The position numbers and the translations under genes were made by a program. The notes under the pieces were generated by a model. It did not search any database. It was not told where the DNA came from and saw nothing but the letters and a program-made list of their open reading frames with translations. This document shows positions 15,979-23,449 of a DNA stretch of 64,000 bases, piece by piece (position 1 is the first letter of the stretch; each line of letters starts with the position of its first letter). Location of the stretch: contig NZ_FXTA01000001.1 in assembly GCF_900182645.1 (NCBI RefSeq), positions 1,178,001-1,242,000 on the forward strand, given 5' to 3'. This stretch comes from Flavobacterium resistens. Its GTDB lineage: Bacteria > Bacteroidota > Bacteroidia > Flavobacteriales > Flavobacteriaceae.

Positions 15979-18288
15979 ATGAAGGTCTGTATTGCTGAGA
16001 AACCGAGTGTAGCACGTGAAATCGCATCCGTTTTGGGTGCCAATACCAAGCACGATGGTTATTACGAAGGCAATGGTTATGCCGTGACCTACACTTTTGG
16101 ACATTTATGTACTTTGAAAGAACCCAACGATTACAAACCCCATTGGAAAAGCTGGGATTTGAACAATCTGCCAATGCTTCCTGAGAAGTTTGAGACCAAA
16201 GTCGTTCAGAATTCGGGAATCCAAAAACAATTTAAAATCATTAAAAGTCTTTTCGATAAAGCCGAAGTGGTTATAAACTGCGGGGATGCCGGACAGGAAG
16301 GAGAATTGATTCAGCGCTGGGTAATGAATGAAGCGCATTATAAAGGCGAAGTACAGCGCTTATGGATTTCGTCCTTAACAACAGAAGCTATAAAAGAAGG
16401 TTTTGAAAACTTAAAACCCTCAACAAATTACGATAATTTATTTTATGCCGGATTTTCCCGCGCCATTGGTGACTGGCTTTTAGGCATGAATGCAACGCGG
16501 TTGTATACCGTAAAACATGGCGGTTACAAACAAGTTTTGTCTATCGGACGTGTGCAGACGCCAACACTGGCGATGGTTGTAGATCGTTTTAGAGAAATCG
16601 AAAACTTCAAACCACAACCGTATTGGGAATTGCAGACTTTGTACAGAGAAACGCTTTTTAGTTATGAAGAAGGTCGCTTTTTAAACAAAGAAGACGGAGA
16701 AATTCTGGCCGAAAAAGTAAAAGAAAGTGATTTCGAAATTGTTTCGGTTGATAAAAAAAACGGAAACGAATATGCGCCAAAACTTTTTGATTTAACGGGA
16801 TTACAAGTATATTGCAACCAAAAATTTGGATTTTCGGCAGAAGAAACGCTGAAAATTGCACAGACTTTGTATGAGCAAAAAGTAATCACGTATCCCAGAG
16901 TTGATACGACTTTTTTACCTGGAGATATTTATCCGAAAGTGCCGGGAATTCTGCAAAAATTAACTAATTATGCCGAATTAACCCAGCCCATTTTAGAGAA
17001 AAAAATCAAAAAATCGCCAAAGGTTTTCAACGATAAAAAAGTAACTGATCACCATGCAATTATTCCAACTGGAATTCAAAATAATCTACCGTACAATCAG
17101 CAACAAGTTTATGATATAATCACAAAACGTTTTATTGCCGTTTTTTATGATGATTGTTTGGTTGCCAACACTACAGTAATAGGAAAAGCGGCCGAAGTAA
17201 TGTTTAAGGCGACAGGAAAAGAAATTCTGAAAAAAGGTTTCCGCGTGGTTTTTGAAGATCCAAATGCAAAAGAAAAAGAACCGGATTTATTGCCGAGTTT
17301 TGTTGTAGGCGAAAAAGGCCCGCATGAACCTTCATTTCTTCAAAAAGAAACCAAACCGCCAAATCAATTTACGGAAGCAACTTTACTGCGTGCGATGGAA
17401 ACCGCTGGAAAACAAGTTGACGACGAAGATTTACGTGAATTGATGAAAGAAAACGGAATTGGGCGTCCGTCTACGCGCGCGAATATTATTGAAACTCTTT
17501 TCAAACGTCAATATATTGTTCGAAATAAAAAACAGGTTTTACCTACTTTAACCGGAATTCAATTGATTGATACGATTCAGAATGAATTGGTCAAATCGGC
17601 TGAACTTACCGGAACTTGGGAAAAACAATTGAAAGATATCGAAAAAGGTACTTTCACCGCCGCAGCGTTTATCAGAAACATGAAACGTATGGTTGAAGCT
17701 TTGGTTTATGAAGTCCGAAGCGAAACCAAACACGCTAATATTTCTCATGCAGCAACAATCCAAAAACCTGTTGTAAAAGCAGAAAAAGAAAAAAAGAAAT
17801 CTTCCGGAATAGCAGCAGAAACTTGTCCGAAATGCCAGAAAGGAAATCTGATTAAAGGAAAATCGGCTTTTGGATGCAGTGAATATAAATCGGGTTGTGA
17901 TTTTGTGTTGCCATTTGTTTTTCATGACAAAAAAATTACCGAAAGCCAATATTTAAGATTGGTACAAAAAGGTTCAACCGCAAACATAAAAGGTTTTAAA
18001 ACCGATTCTGGAACTGTTGAAGGTTTAATCCGATTTGAGGAAAACTACAAACTGAAATTAGAGCCGAAAAAAACCGAGAAAAAAGCCGAATCAAAAGAAA
18101 GTTCTGATGCTTTGACCTGCCCTAAATGTAAAAAAGGAACCATTCTTAAAGGAAAAACGGCTTATGGCTGTGGTGAATATAAATCAGGCTGTGATTTTAA
18201 AGTTACTTTTGATGAAGTCCGAACTAAATTAAAAGATCAAAAACCAACTAAAGAATTGGTTTATTCTATTTTACAAGAAAGCGTTTAA
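15979..18288 (+). CDS. topB: DNA topoisomerase III
   Basis: A 769-residue type IA topoisomerase that relaxes and decatenates DNA via a 5'-phosphotyrosine intermediate. The N-terminal TOPRIM domain starts MKVCIAEKPSVAREIASVLG and carries NCGDAGQEGE. The core has SIGRVQTPTLAMVVDRF, and the catalytic tyrosine is Tyr305 in ITYPRVDT. Two C-terminal zinc-ribbon-like units, each with a CPKC or CPKCQ motif and a later GCxEYKSGCDF, probably bind single-stranded DNA. The usual YPRTDS motif reads YPRVDT here, a mild deviation. Length and domain order fit Bacteroidetes TopB. Confidence 0.95.
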   Translation: MKVCIAEKPSVAREIASVLGANTKHDGYYEGNGYAVTYTFGHLCTLKEPNDYKPHWKSWDLNNLPMLPEKFETKVVQNSGIQKQFKIIKSLFDKAEVVINCGDAGQEGELIQRWVMNEAHYKGEVQRLWISSLTTEAIKEGFENLKPSTNYDNLFYAGFSRAIGDWLLGMNATRLYTVKHGGYKQVLSIGRVQTPTLAMVVDRFREIENFKPQPYWELQTLYRETLFSYEEGRFLNKEDGEILAEKVKESDFEIVSVDKKNGNEYAPKLFDLTGLQVYCNQKFGFSAEETLKIAQTLYEQKVITYPRVDTTFLPGDIYPKVPGILQKLTNYAELTQPILEKKIKKSPKVFNDKKVTDHHAIIPTGIQNNLPYNQQQVYDIITKRFIAVFYDDCLVANTTVIGKAAEVMFKATGKEILKKGFRVVFEDPNAKEKEPDLLPSFVVGEKGPHEPSFLQKETKPPNQFTEATLLRAMETAGKQVDDEDLRELMKENGIGRPSTRANIIETLFKRQYIVRNKKQVLPTLTGIQLIDTIQNELVKSAELTGTWEKQLKDIEKGTFTAAAFIRNMKRMVEALVYEVRSETKHANISHAATIQKPVVKAEKEKKKSSGIAAETCPKCQKGNLIKGKSAFGCSEYKSGCDFVLPFVFHDKKITESQYLRLVQKGSTANIKGFKTDSGTVEGLIRFEENYKLKLEPKKTEKKAESKESSDALTCPKCKKGTILKGKTAYGCGEYKSGCDFKVTFDEVRTKLKDQKPTKELVYSILQESV

Positions 18289-18358
18289 GTTTTTTACTAT
18301 TAACTACGCTAATTTTTATATTTTTTCATTCAATTTAAAAAAGATTTAAGAAGAAACT

Positions 18359-18405
18359 CACAGATTTTTGTCAGTGACAAAATCATTTTTATCCTTAAAT
18401 CTGTG
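18359..18405. repeat. nested inverted repeat, CACAGATTT type
   Basis: Outer arms CACAGATTT (18359-18367) and AAATCTGTG (18397-18405) enclose an inner palindrome, TTTTGTC-AGT-GACAAAA. It is probably a dispersed palindromic repeat; it lacks a T-tract placed for termination. Confidence 0.5.
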
Positions 18406-18506
18406 GCAAAATGCGTCTCAACTTCAAAAAAAAATAATTTGTTAAAATTTGTATAATTAGTGACAAACTTTTTTTCATACATTAGTATTATCAAAATCAA
18501 ATAAAT

Positions 18507-18983
18507 ATGTTTCAAAAAATTACTCTTATTGCCTTAATCATAGCTTTTGTTTCTTGTCAAAAAAAGGAAACGGTCGAAAAAGACAAAATCAAAAAAGCAG
18601 ATTGGCTAATTGGAAACTGGGAGAATTCTTCTCCAGATGGTGTTCTATCTGAAAACTGGCAAAAACTTAACGACAGTACCTTCAGTGCTTCTTCTTATTT
18701 TATAAAAGGAAAAGACACACTGCATTTTGAAACTATTATTTTGGCTCAATTAGGCGAAACATTAACTTACAAAGCTACTGTAAAAGGCCAAAATGAAGAC
18801 AAACCTGTTTTCTTCCCTTCGACTTCCGAAACAGATCAAAAATTAGTTTTCGAAAATCCAAAACACGATTATCCCCAAAAAATTACATATACAAAAGGCA
18901 CCAACAATACTTTGACTGCTGAAATTTCCGGGAATTTAAATGGAAAACCAAGTTCTGAGAAGTTTGTGATGACGAAGAAATAA
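18507..18983 (+). CDS. DUF6265-family lipoprotein
   Basis: A 158-residue lipoprotein (MFQKITLIALIIAFVSC, Cys17). The mature part matches DUF6265: ADWLIGNWENSSPDGVLSE near the start, a central FETIIL strand, and the conserved ENPKHDYPQKITY near residue 115. It is a small lipocalin-like beta fold of unknown function. It is followed 21 bp later by the beta-propeller gene, so the two may form an operon. Confidence 0.8.
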   Translation: MFQKITLIALIIAFVSCQKKETVEKDKIKKADWLIGNWENSSPDGVLSENWQKLNDSTFSASSYFIKGKDTLHFETIILAQLGETLTYKATVKGQNEDKPVFFPSTSETDQKLVFENPKHDYPQKITYTKGTNNTLTAEISGNLNGKPSSEKFVMTKK

Positions 18984-19004
18984 CATTTTATCTTAAGCTA
19001 AAAT

Positions 19005-20075
19005 ATGAGAATTAAAATCCTACTATTTATCAGTTTTTTTGCCGCATTGACCAGTTCACAAGCACAAAGCATTATTGCTAAAATAAATTTTCAGAATAAA
19101 AATCTAATATTTGGGAGCTTAGATAAAAATTTATATTCCTTGAATATCGATACAAAAAATACAAATTGGATTTTTAATTCTGAAAACCCAATATATAGTT
19201 CCGCAGAAATCAAAGAAAATAGGATTTTTGTTGGCGATAGCAATGCAATGGTATATTGTATTGGATCAGACGGAAAACAAATCTGGAAAACAAATCTTGG
19301 GACATACAATGCAATCGCAAATAAGCCAACTATTATAGATAATAATCTCTATGTGGCATCTGCGTCTAGTTTGTTTGTCCTTGATCCTAAAGATGGATCA
19401 ATACTAGGAAAATTCTATGCTGATACGCCAATTAGTTCTCCAATTTCATATAAGGATAATGCGATTTTCATTGCTGATTCGAAAGGAAAAATATATAAAT
19501 TGAGTTTAGAAGGTGCACTGATTGAATCCTATCAGGGTGCTTCTGCAGCTATTTTTAGTAAATTAACAATAGACCAAAACAATCTTTTTTTTGGAAGTAA
19601 TGATATGAATTTTTATAAATTCAATCTGGATGAAAAGAAAATAGTTTCAAAAATCCCAACAAATGAATGGATTTCGTCGACTTCTGTAATAGATGGAAAT
19701 TTGGTTTTCTTTAGCAACGACGGAGGTTTCTTCTATTGTCTTGACAAGACCAACATGACTACAAAATGGAAGTTTAAAGCCGCTGCAAGTATTCGTACCG
19801 AATCACTTATAATTGGCAATAAAATTTTCTTCGGAAGCGATGATAAAAACCTTTACGTTTTAGATAAAACTACAGGAAAATTAATCAAGAAATTTTTAGC
19901 AAAAGAAAAAATAAAATCAAGTCCGATACTGATCGAAAATTCAATCTATTTTGCTGATGAATCTGGTGAAGTCTATAAATTAAGTACTGATTTGACAACA
20001 ATCAAAACGGTTTTTAAGACAGCAGGCGAAATTTCAAGTCCAGCACCAAAAGTGATTGAAACTGCTAAGAAATAA
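19005..20075 (+). CDS. secreted PQQ-type beta-propeller protein
   Basis: A 356-residue protein with a signal peptide ending near SSQAQ, followed by about seven blades of the PQQ/YWTD-like type. Typical units are NLIFGSLDKNLYSLNIDTKN, IFVGDSNAMVYCIGSDGKQI and KIFFGSDDKNLYVLDKTTGK. It resembles BamB-like or quinoprotein-like propellers but lacks an enzymatic domain. It is probably a periplasmic interaction scaffold. The frameshifted gene follows 21 bp downstream. Confidence 0.8.
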   Translation: MRIKILLFISFFAALTSSQAQSIIAKINFQNKNLIFGSLDKNLYSLNIDTKNTNWIFNSENPIYSSAEIKENRIFVGDSNAMVYCIGSDGKQIWKTNLGTYNAIANKPTIIDNNLYVASASSLFVLDPKDGSILGKFYADTPISSPISYKDNAIFIADSKGKIYKLSLEGALIESYQGASAAIFSKLTIDQNNLFFGSNDMNFYKFNLDEKKIVSKIPTNEWISSTSVIDGNLVFFSNDGGFFYCLDKTNMTTKWKFKAAASIRTESLIIGNKIFFGSDDKNLYVLDKTTGKLIKKFLAKEKIKSSPILIENSIYFADESGEVYKLSTDLTTIKTVFKTAGEISSPAPKVIETAKK

Positions 20076-20096
20076 TTCTTTATTATAGGTGATCAA

Positions 20097-20719
20097 ATGA
20101 AAAATCTAATTATTCTCTTTTTTCTCCTTGCTATTAATCCCATTAAAGCTCAAAATTTAGCTGTTAAAGATTTGAAAAACATCATAAACAAAAACATTCC
20201 CGAATGGACAGCTTCATTTCAAAACTTTAATTGGAACGATTTTATAAAAGTGGAAGTACTGCAGATTTTGAGAACCAATTTAAAGAAGATTTTAAAAGTC
20301 TAAAGAAATTTCAAAGTATTTATAATCCTATTATTTCTTATTCAGGAGGCAAAAATAAATTTATCGATATTTACAGTTATGAACTCAATCTTGAGAAGAA
20401 AAACGGAAAATATTATTCCATAAACGATGTTGGTCAAGCAATTTATCTCTGTGATATCAATAATAAAATCTGGATTCGAATCGCGTATAACGAATACTCC
20501 AAATATTTTGATGATGTAATTTGGATTAATGAAAACCAATTTCTTTTAGTCGGATATGAGGAAAATGAGAACGATAAAAAATCGCCAATAATTTATATTG
20601 GAAATACAAAAGCGAAATCATTCGAAATTGTGATTAATAAAAACATAAAATGTTTTCAAAAAAATACTTTGTATAAATCAAAAAAGCTAAAAAATATCAA
20701 AATCGAAAATCAAAAATAA
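20097..20719 (+). pseudogene. secreted protein gene interrupted by a -1 frameshift
   Basis: The first 49 codons read in one frame, with a signal peptide MKNLIILFFLLAINPIKAQ. Coding then continues to 20719 in another frame. The break lies at GATTTTATAAAAG (20238-20250): one extra T in the T-run (20240-20243) would give D-F-Y-K-S and join NFNWNDF to YKSGSTADFENQF. The reconstructed protein would be about 207 residues. It is either a true single-base deletion, a sequencing error in a homopolymer, or less likely programmed slippage. No family recognised. Confidence 0.7.
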
Positions 20720-20812
20720 ACGAACCAAAGGTTCGACAAATCTTGTAGAGCTGAACTTCAGTCCAGTTACGCAAAGATAATCTCCAAAGTATATTTAGCG
20801 AAATCCAGAAAA

Positions 20813-20850
20813 AACTTAGCTCCTTAGATTCTCAGCATCTTAGAACCTTA
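20813..20850. repeat. CTTAG-type dispersed repeat, copy 2
   Basis: Contains CTTAGCTCCTTAGATTCTC and CATCTTAGAACCTTA, matching copy 1 at 15894. It lies just past the stop of the MFS gene. A small palindrome, CGAACC-AAA-GGTTCG, is at 20721-20735 in the same gap. Confidence 0.55.
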
Positions 20851-20855
20851 AAAAA

Positions 20856-22016
20856 TCACTCATTCTCCCCGATTTTATTCACCATAAAAATCATCAAAAT
20901 ACCTAAAAGCGCCATTACTAGAAACGCCCATTTCATACTTAGATATTCAGAAATAAAACCAACCATTGGCGGAACTAATAAAAATCCGAGATAACCAATT
21001 GTAGAAATCGAAGTCAAAGCAGAACCACTACTCAAATTTGACGATCTTCCTGCAATGCTAAATACCAAAGGAACTACACAAGAAACTCCAAATCCGATCA
21101 ACATATAACCAAAAATTGTTGGGTACACATAAGGCAGAATAAAACAAATTCCAAAACCTACTGTAATTAAGATTCCGCTATAAAGTAGGATTTTTTTAGT
21201 TCCAAATTTCATTACGCCATAATCACCAAAAATACGCCCTAAAGTTACGGCTGTGGCAAAAAACACAAACGCTGCGCTGGTTAATTTTGGAGACGCTTTT
21301 AATATATTTTCGAAATAAATTCCACTCCAATCGTACATGGTATTTTCACAAGCCATAGAAACAAAACAAATCAAAGCAAATTTGACTAAGTTTTTTTCGG
21401 GCATTGAAAAGAATTTCTTTTTAACCGGAACCGGTTCATTATGAATACTCATTGGATAAAAACAAGCCGTAAGTGCCATCATAAAAACGCTTACGCCCAG
21501 CAAATGATGTGCAGGCGAAATATGCTGCGTTACCATTACATAACCCAATCCGGCACCTGTAAAAATGGCGATACTCCAAACGGCATGAAAACGTGTTATA
21601 ATCGATTTTGGATATAATTTTTGCACCTCGAGCGATTGTGCATTAATCGACAAATTGAAAATATTTCGGGATGCCCCAAAAATCAAAAGCACAAGAACCA
21701 ATTGCCACACAAAAGCCACTAAACCAGGCAATGCAAGTACTATATTAAACATAATTGCACCTAAAAGCATGATGTAACGGCTGCTGTATTTGTTCAATAA
21801 TTTTCCTGTAAATGGCATTGTCAGCATCAATCCAATCGGGAAGGCAAATAAAACTGCTCCAAACTGAGCCTCAGATAAATGCAATTGTGCTTGTATATGC
21901 GGAATTCGGGAAACCCACGAAGAATATCCAATTCCGGAAAGAAAGAAAAAAACCGTGTTAGCTATTCGATATCCTTTAGGCGTATTTTGATACTTTTTTA
22001 AGAAAGGTAAAATCAT
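20856..22016 (-). CDS. MFS transporter
   Basis: A 386-residue major facilitator superfamily protein with about 12 membrane spans. The first segment NTVFFFLSGIGYSSWVSRIP and the loop GKLLNKYSSR after the second span fit the MFS signature between helices 2 and 3. It belongs to the broad group of sugar/drug-type permeases often annotated as fucose-permease-like. The substrate cannot be read from sequence. It is a single gene with a 452-bp divergent gap to the DUF4198 gene. Confidence 0.8.
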   Translation of the reverse strand: MILPFLKKYQNTPKGYRIANTVFFFLSGIGYSSWVSRIPHIQAQLHLSEAQFGAVLFAFPIGLMLTMPFTGKLLNKYSSRYIMLLGAIMFNIVLALPGLVAFVWQLVLVLLIFGASRNIFNLSINAQSLEVQKLYPKSIITRFHAVWSIAIFTGAGLGYVMVTQHISPAHHLLGVSVFMMALTACFYPMSIHNEPVPVKKKFFSMPEKNLVKFALICFVSMACENTMYDWSGIYFENILKASPKLTSAAFVFFATAVTLGRIFGDYGVMKFGTKKILLYSGILITVGFGICFILPYVYPTIFGYMLIGFGVSCVVPLVFSIAGRSSNLSSGSALTSISTIGYLGFLLVPPMVGFISEYLSMKWAFLVMALLGILMIFMVNKIGENE

Positions 22017-22468
22017 GAAGTCAATTTTCTGATTGCAAAATTAAGGCTTTTAAAAACGAACTTCTATCCTTTTCTGAGTTTTTTGTTTTTGTTCTAATGC
22101 TTCACCAGACACTTTTCTTAAAAAGCGAAATAGCGACTCAATTGTTAGGAACTGCGACCATTATATTTATCATTTCTTAATTACAGGCTAGATACCTTGG
22201 TGGGGAAAAAATAATAAAAGCAAAAAACGCCTGTAAAAGCTCGAATTAACCGATTTCTAAAAACAAATTAGAAATTGGGATTTGAAAAAATAAAGCTTAA
22301 AAAAACATTATTAATATTTATTCTAAATAAAAATTGTTAAACTGATTTTAAACTTTATATTTGCATTTAATTTCGGCAGGCAAGCAAAGTCAGCTATTCA
22401 ATGATTTCTTCGGTATTAAAACTGTAAAAGAAATTTCTAAAAACTATTAATCTTAATCCTTAATTATT
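22017..22468. other. 452-bp divergent intergenic region
   Basis: No gene seen. It separates the MFS transporter and the DUF4198 gene. It holds a hairpin ATTTCTAA (22253-22260) / TTAGAAAT (22268-22275) and a well-formed promoter at 22334-22363, followed by a leader of about 100 nt before the ATG at 22469. I do not recognise a riboswitch in it. Confidence 0.4.
22334..22363 (+). promoter_or_regulatory. promoter of the DUF4198 gene
   Basis: TTG (22334-22336), 19 nt, then TATATTTG (22356-22363): an exact match to the Bacteroidetes promoter. The TTGTTAAAC at -33 is shared with the promoter of the receptor gene at 23384. Confidence 0.75.
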
Positions 22469-23194
22469 ATGAAATCGAAAACTTTAAAAACAATTGCATT
22501 TTTATTTTTAATGTTAGTTGCTAGTCCGCAAATATTTGCCCACGCCCTTTGGATCGAAACAAAAGCTACTGGCGTAAAAGGAAAAGCACAGGAAATTTCA
22601 ATTTATTTTGGAGAATTTTCAGATAACGATATTACAAAAGCAGACAAATGGTTTTCAGATTTAAAAGACTTTTCTTTAGTAGTTATCAGTCCATCAAAAA
22701 AAGAAACAAAACTTACTTCAAAAGCTTTGGACAATAAATATCAGGCATTTTTCACACCAGATGAAGATGGAGTTTATACTATCGTAATGCATCACACAGT
22801 TAAAGATGTTTACGGAACAATGAAATTAGATTACAATTCAAGCGCTACAGTTGTTGTTGGAAACAAAGCTGCAGGAAACAACATTACATCTAACACTAAC
22901 AAGATTGCTGTTTTCTCAGAAAATGCAGATGTTGCAAAAAAAGATACCAAAATAACAGGCTTAGCTTCTTATGATGGCGCAATAGCAAAAGAAACAAAAA
23001 TCAAAGTAATTGCTCCAAACGGCTGGGAAAAGGAATTGTGGACAAACGATAAGGGTGAATTTTCATTTACTCCTATCTGGTCAGGAAATTATATGGTCGA
23101 ATATGCCCACACCGATAAATCTGCTGGAGAACACAATGGCAAAAAATACGATGAAATTTGGAAAATGGCCACTTACCAAATTACAGTAAAATAA
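22469..23194 (+). CDS. DUF4198-family periplasmic protein
   Basis: A 241-residue secreted protein with a signal peptide ending IFA at about residue 24. The mature N-terminus AHALWIETKA carries the conserved histidine-tryptophan start of DUF4198. The protein has two beta-rich parts; the second, from about residue 155, looks like an Ig-like or carnitine-type domain (KETKIKVIAPNGWEKELWTN). Family members accompany metal transporters and TonB receptors. Here the TonB-dependent siderophore receptor is next, with a near-identical promoter, so a role in metal acquisition is likely. Confidence 0.7.
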   Translation: MKSKTLKTIAFLFLMLVASPQIFAHALWIETKATGVKGKAQEISIYFGEFSDNDITKADKWFSDLKDFSLVVISPSKKETKLTSKALDNKYQAFFTPDEDGVYTIVMHHTVKDVYGTMKLDYNSSATVVVGNKAAGNNITSNTNKIAVFSENADVAKKDTKITGLASYDGAIAKETKIKVIAPNGWEKELWTNDKGEFSFTPIWSGNYMVEYAHTDKSAGEHNGKKYDEIWKMATYQITVK

Positions 23195-23226
23195 TAATAC
23201 CCCTTCATTTTTAAATTAGTCTTAGT

Positions 23227-23259
23227 AAAAAGCCTTGTTCTTTGTGAGCAAGGCTTTTT
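23227..23259 (+). terminator. rho-independent terminator after the DUF4198 gene
   Basis: AAAAAGCCTTG (23227-23237) pairs perfectly with CAAGGCTTTTT (23249-23259), ending in a T-tract. It separates the DUF4198 gene from the receptor, which has its own promoter. Confidence 0.85.
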
Positions 23260-23320
23260 CTGTTATACTATTGCTTCTTTTAATTCAATCTAAATAAGAA
23301 ATTAAACTTCAGAAAGCAAA

Positions 23321-23341
23321 ATCTTAAGCTAATCTTAAGAT
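23321..23341. promoter_or_regulatory. direct/inverted repeat operator candidate before the receptor gene
   Basis: ATCTTAAG occurs twice, 11 bp apart (23321-23328 and 23332-23339), and the whole also reads as ATCTTAAG-N5-CTTAAGAT. Eleven-bp spacing suits OmpR/PhoB-type response regulators. It lies about 43 bp upstream of the -33 element. Confidence 0.4.
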
Positions 23342-23383
23342 AAAAATAATACAACTTTAATAAAGAAAATACCTCTATAAATT

Positions 23384-23414
23384 TTGTTAAACACTATTTG
23401 CGACCTTATATTTG
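23384..23414 (+). promoter_or_regulatory. promoter of the siderophore receptor gene
   Basis: TTG (23384-23386), 20 nt, then TATATTTG (23407-23414), 36 nt before the ATG. The TTGTTAAAC around -33 and TATATTTGCA at -7 match the DUF4198 promoter. Confidence 0.75.
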
Positions 23415-23449
23415 CAAAAAATTATTTTTATTAAATCTAAATAAGTCAC

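Noticed and set aside
17548..17949. A 133-codon open frame antisense to topB
   Set aside because: Phe/Ser/Cys-rich translation typical of the complement of coding sequence; topB is fully supported on the other strand.
22364..22468. A riboswitch in the 100-nt leader of the DUF4198 gene
   Set aside because: No cobalamin, TPP, FMN or other known core could be recognised by eye.
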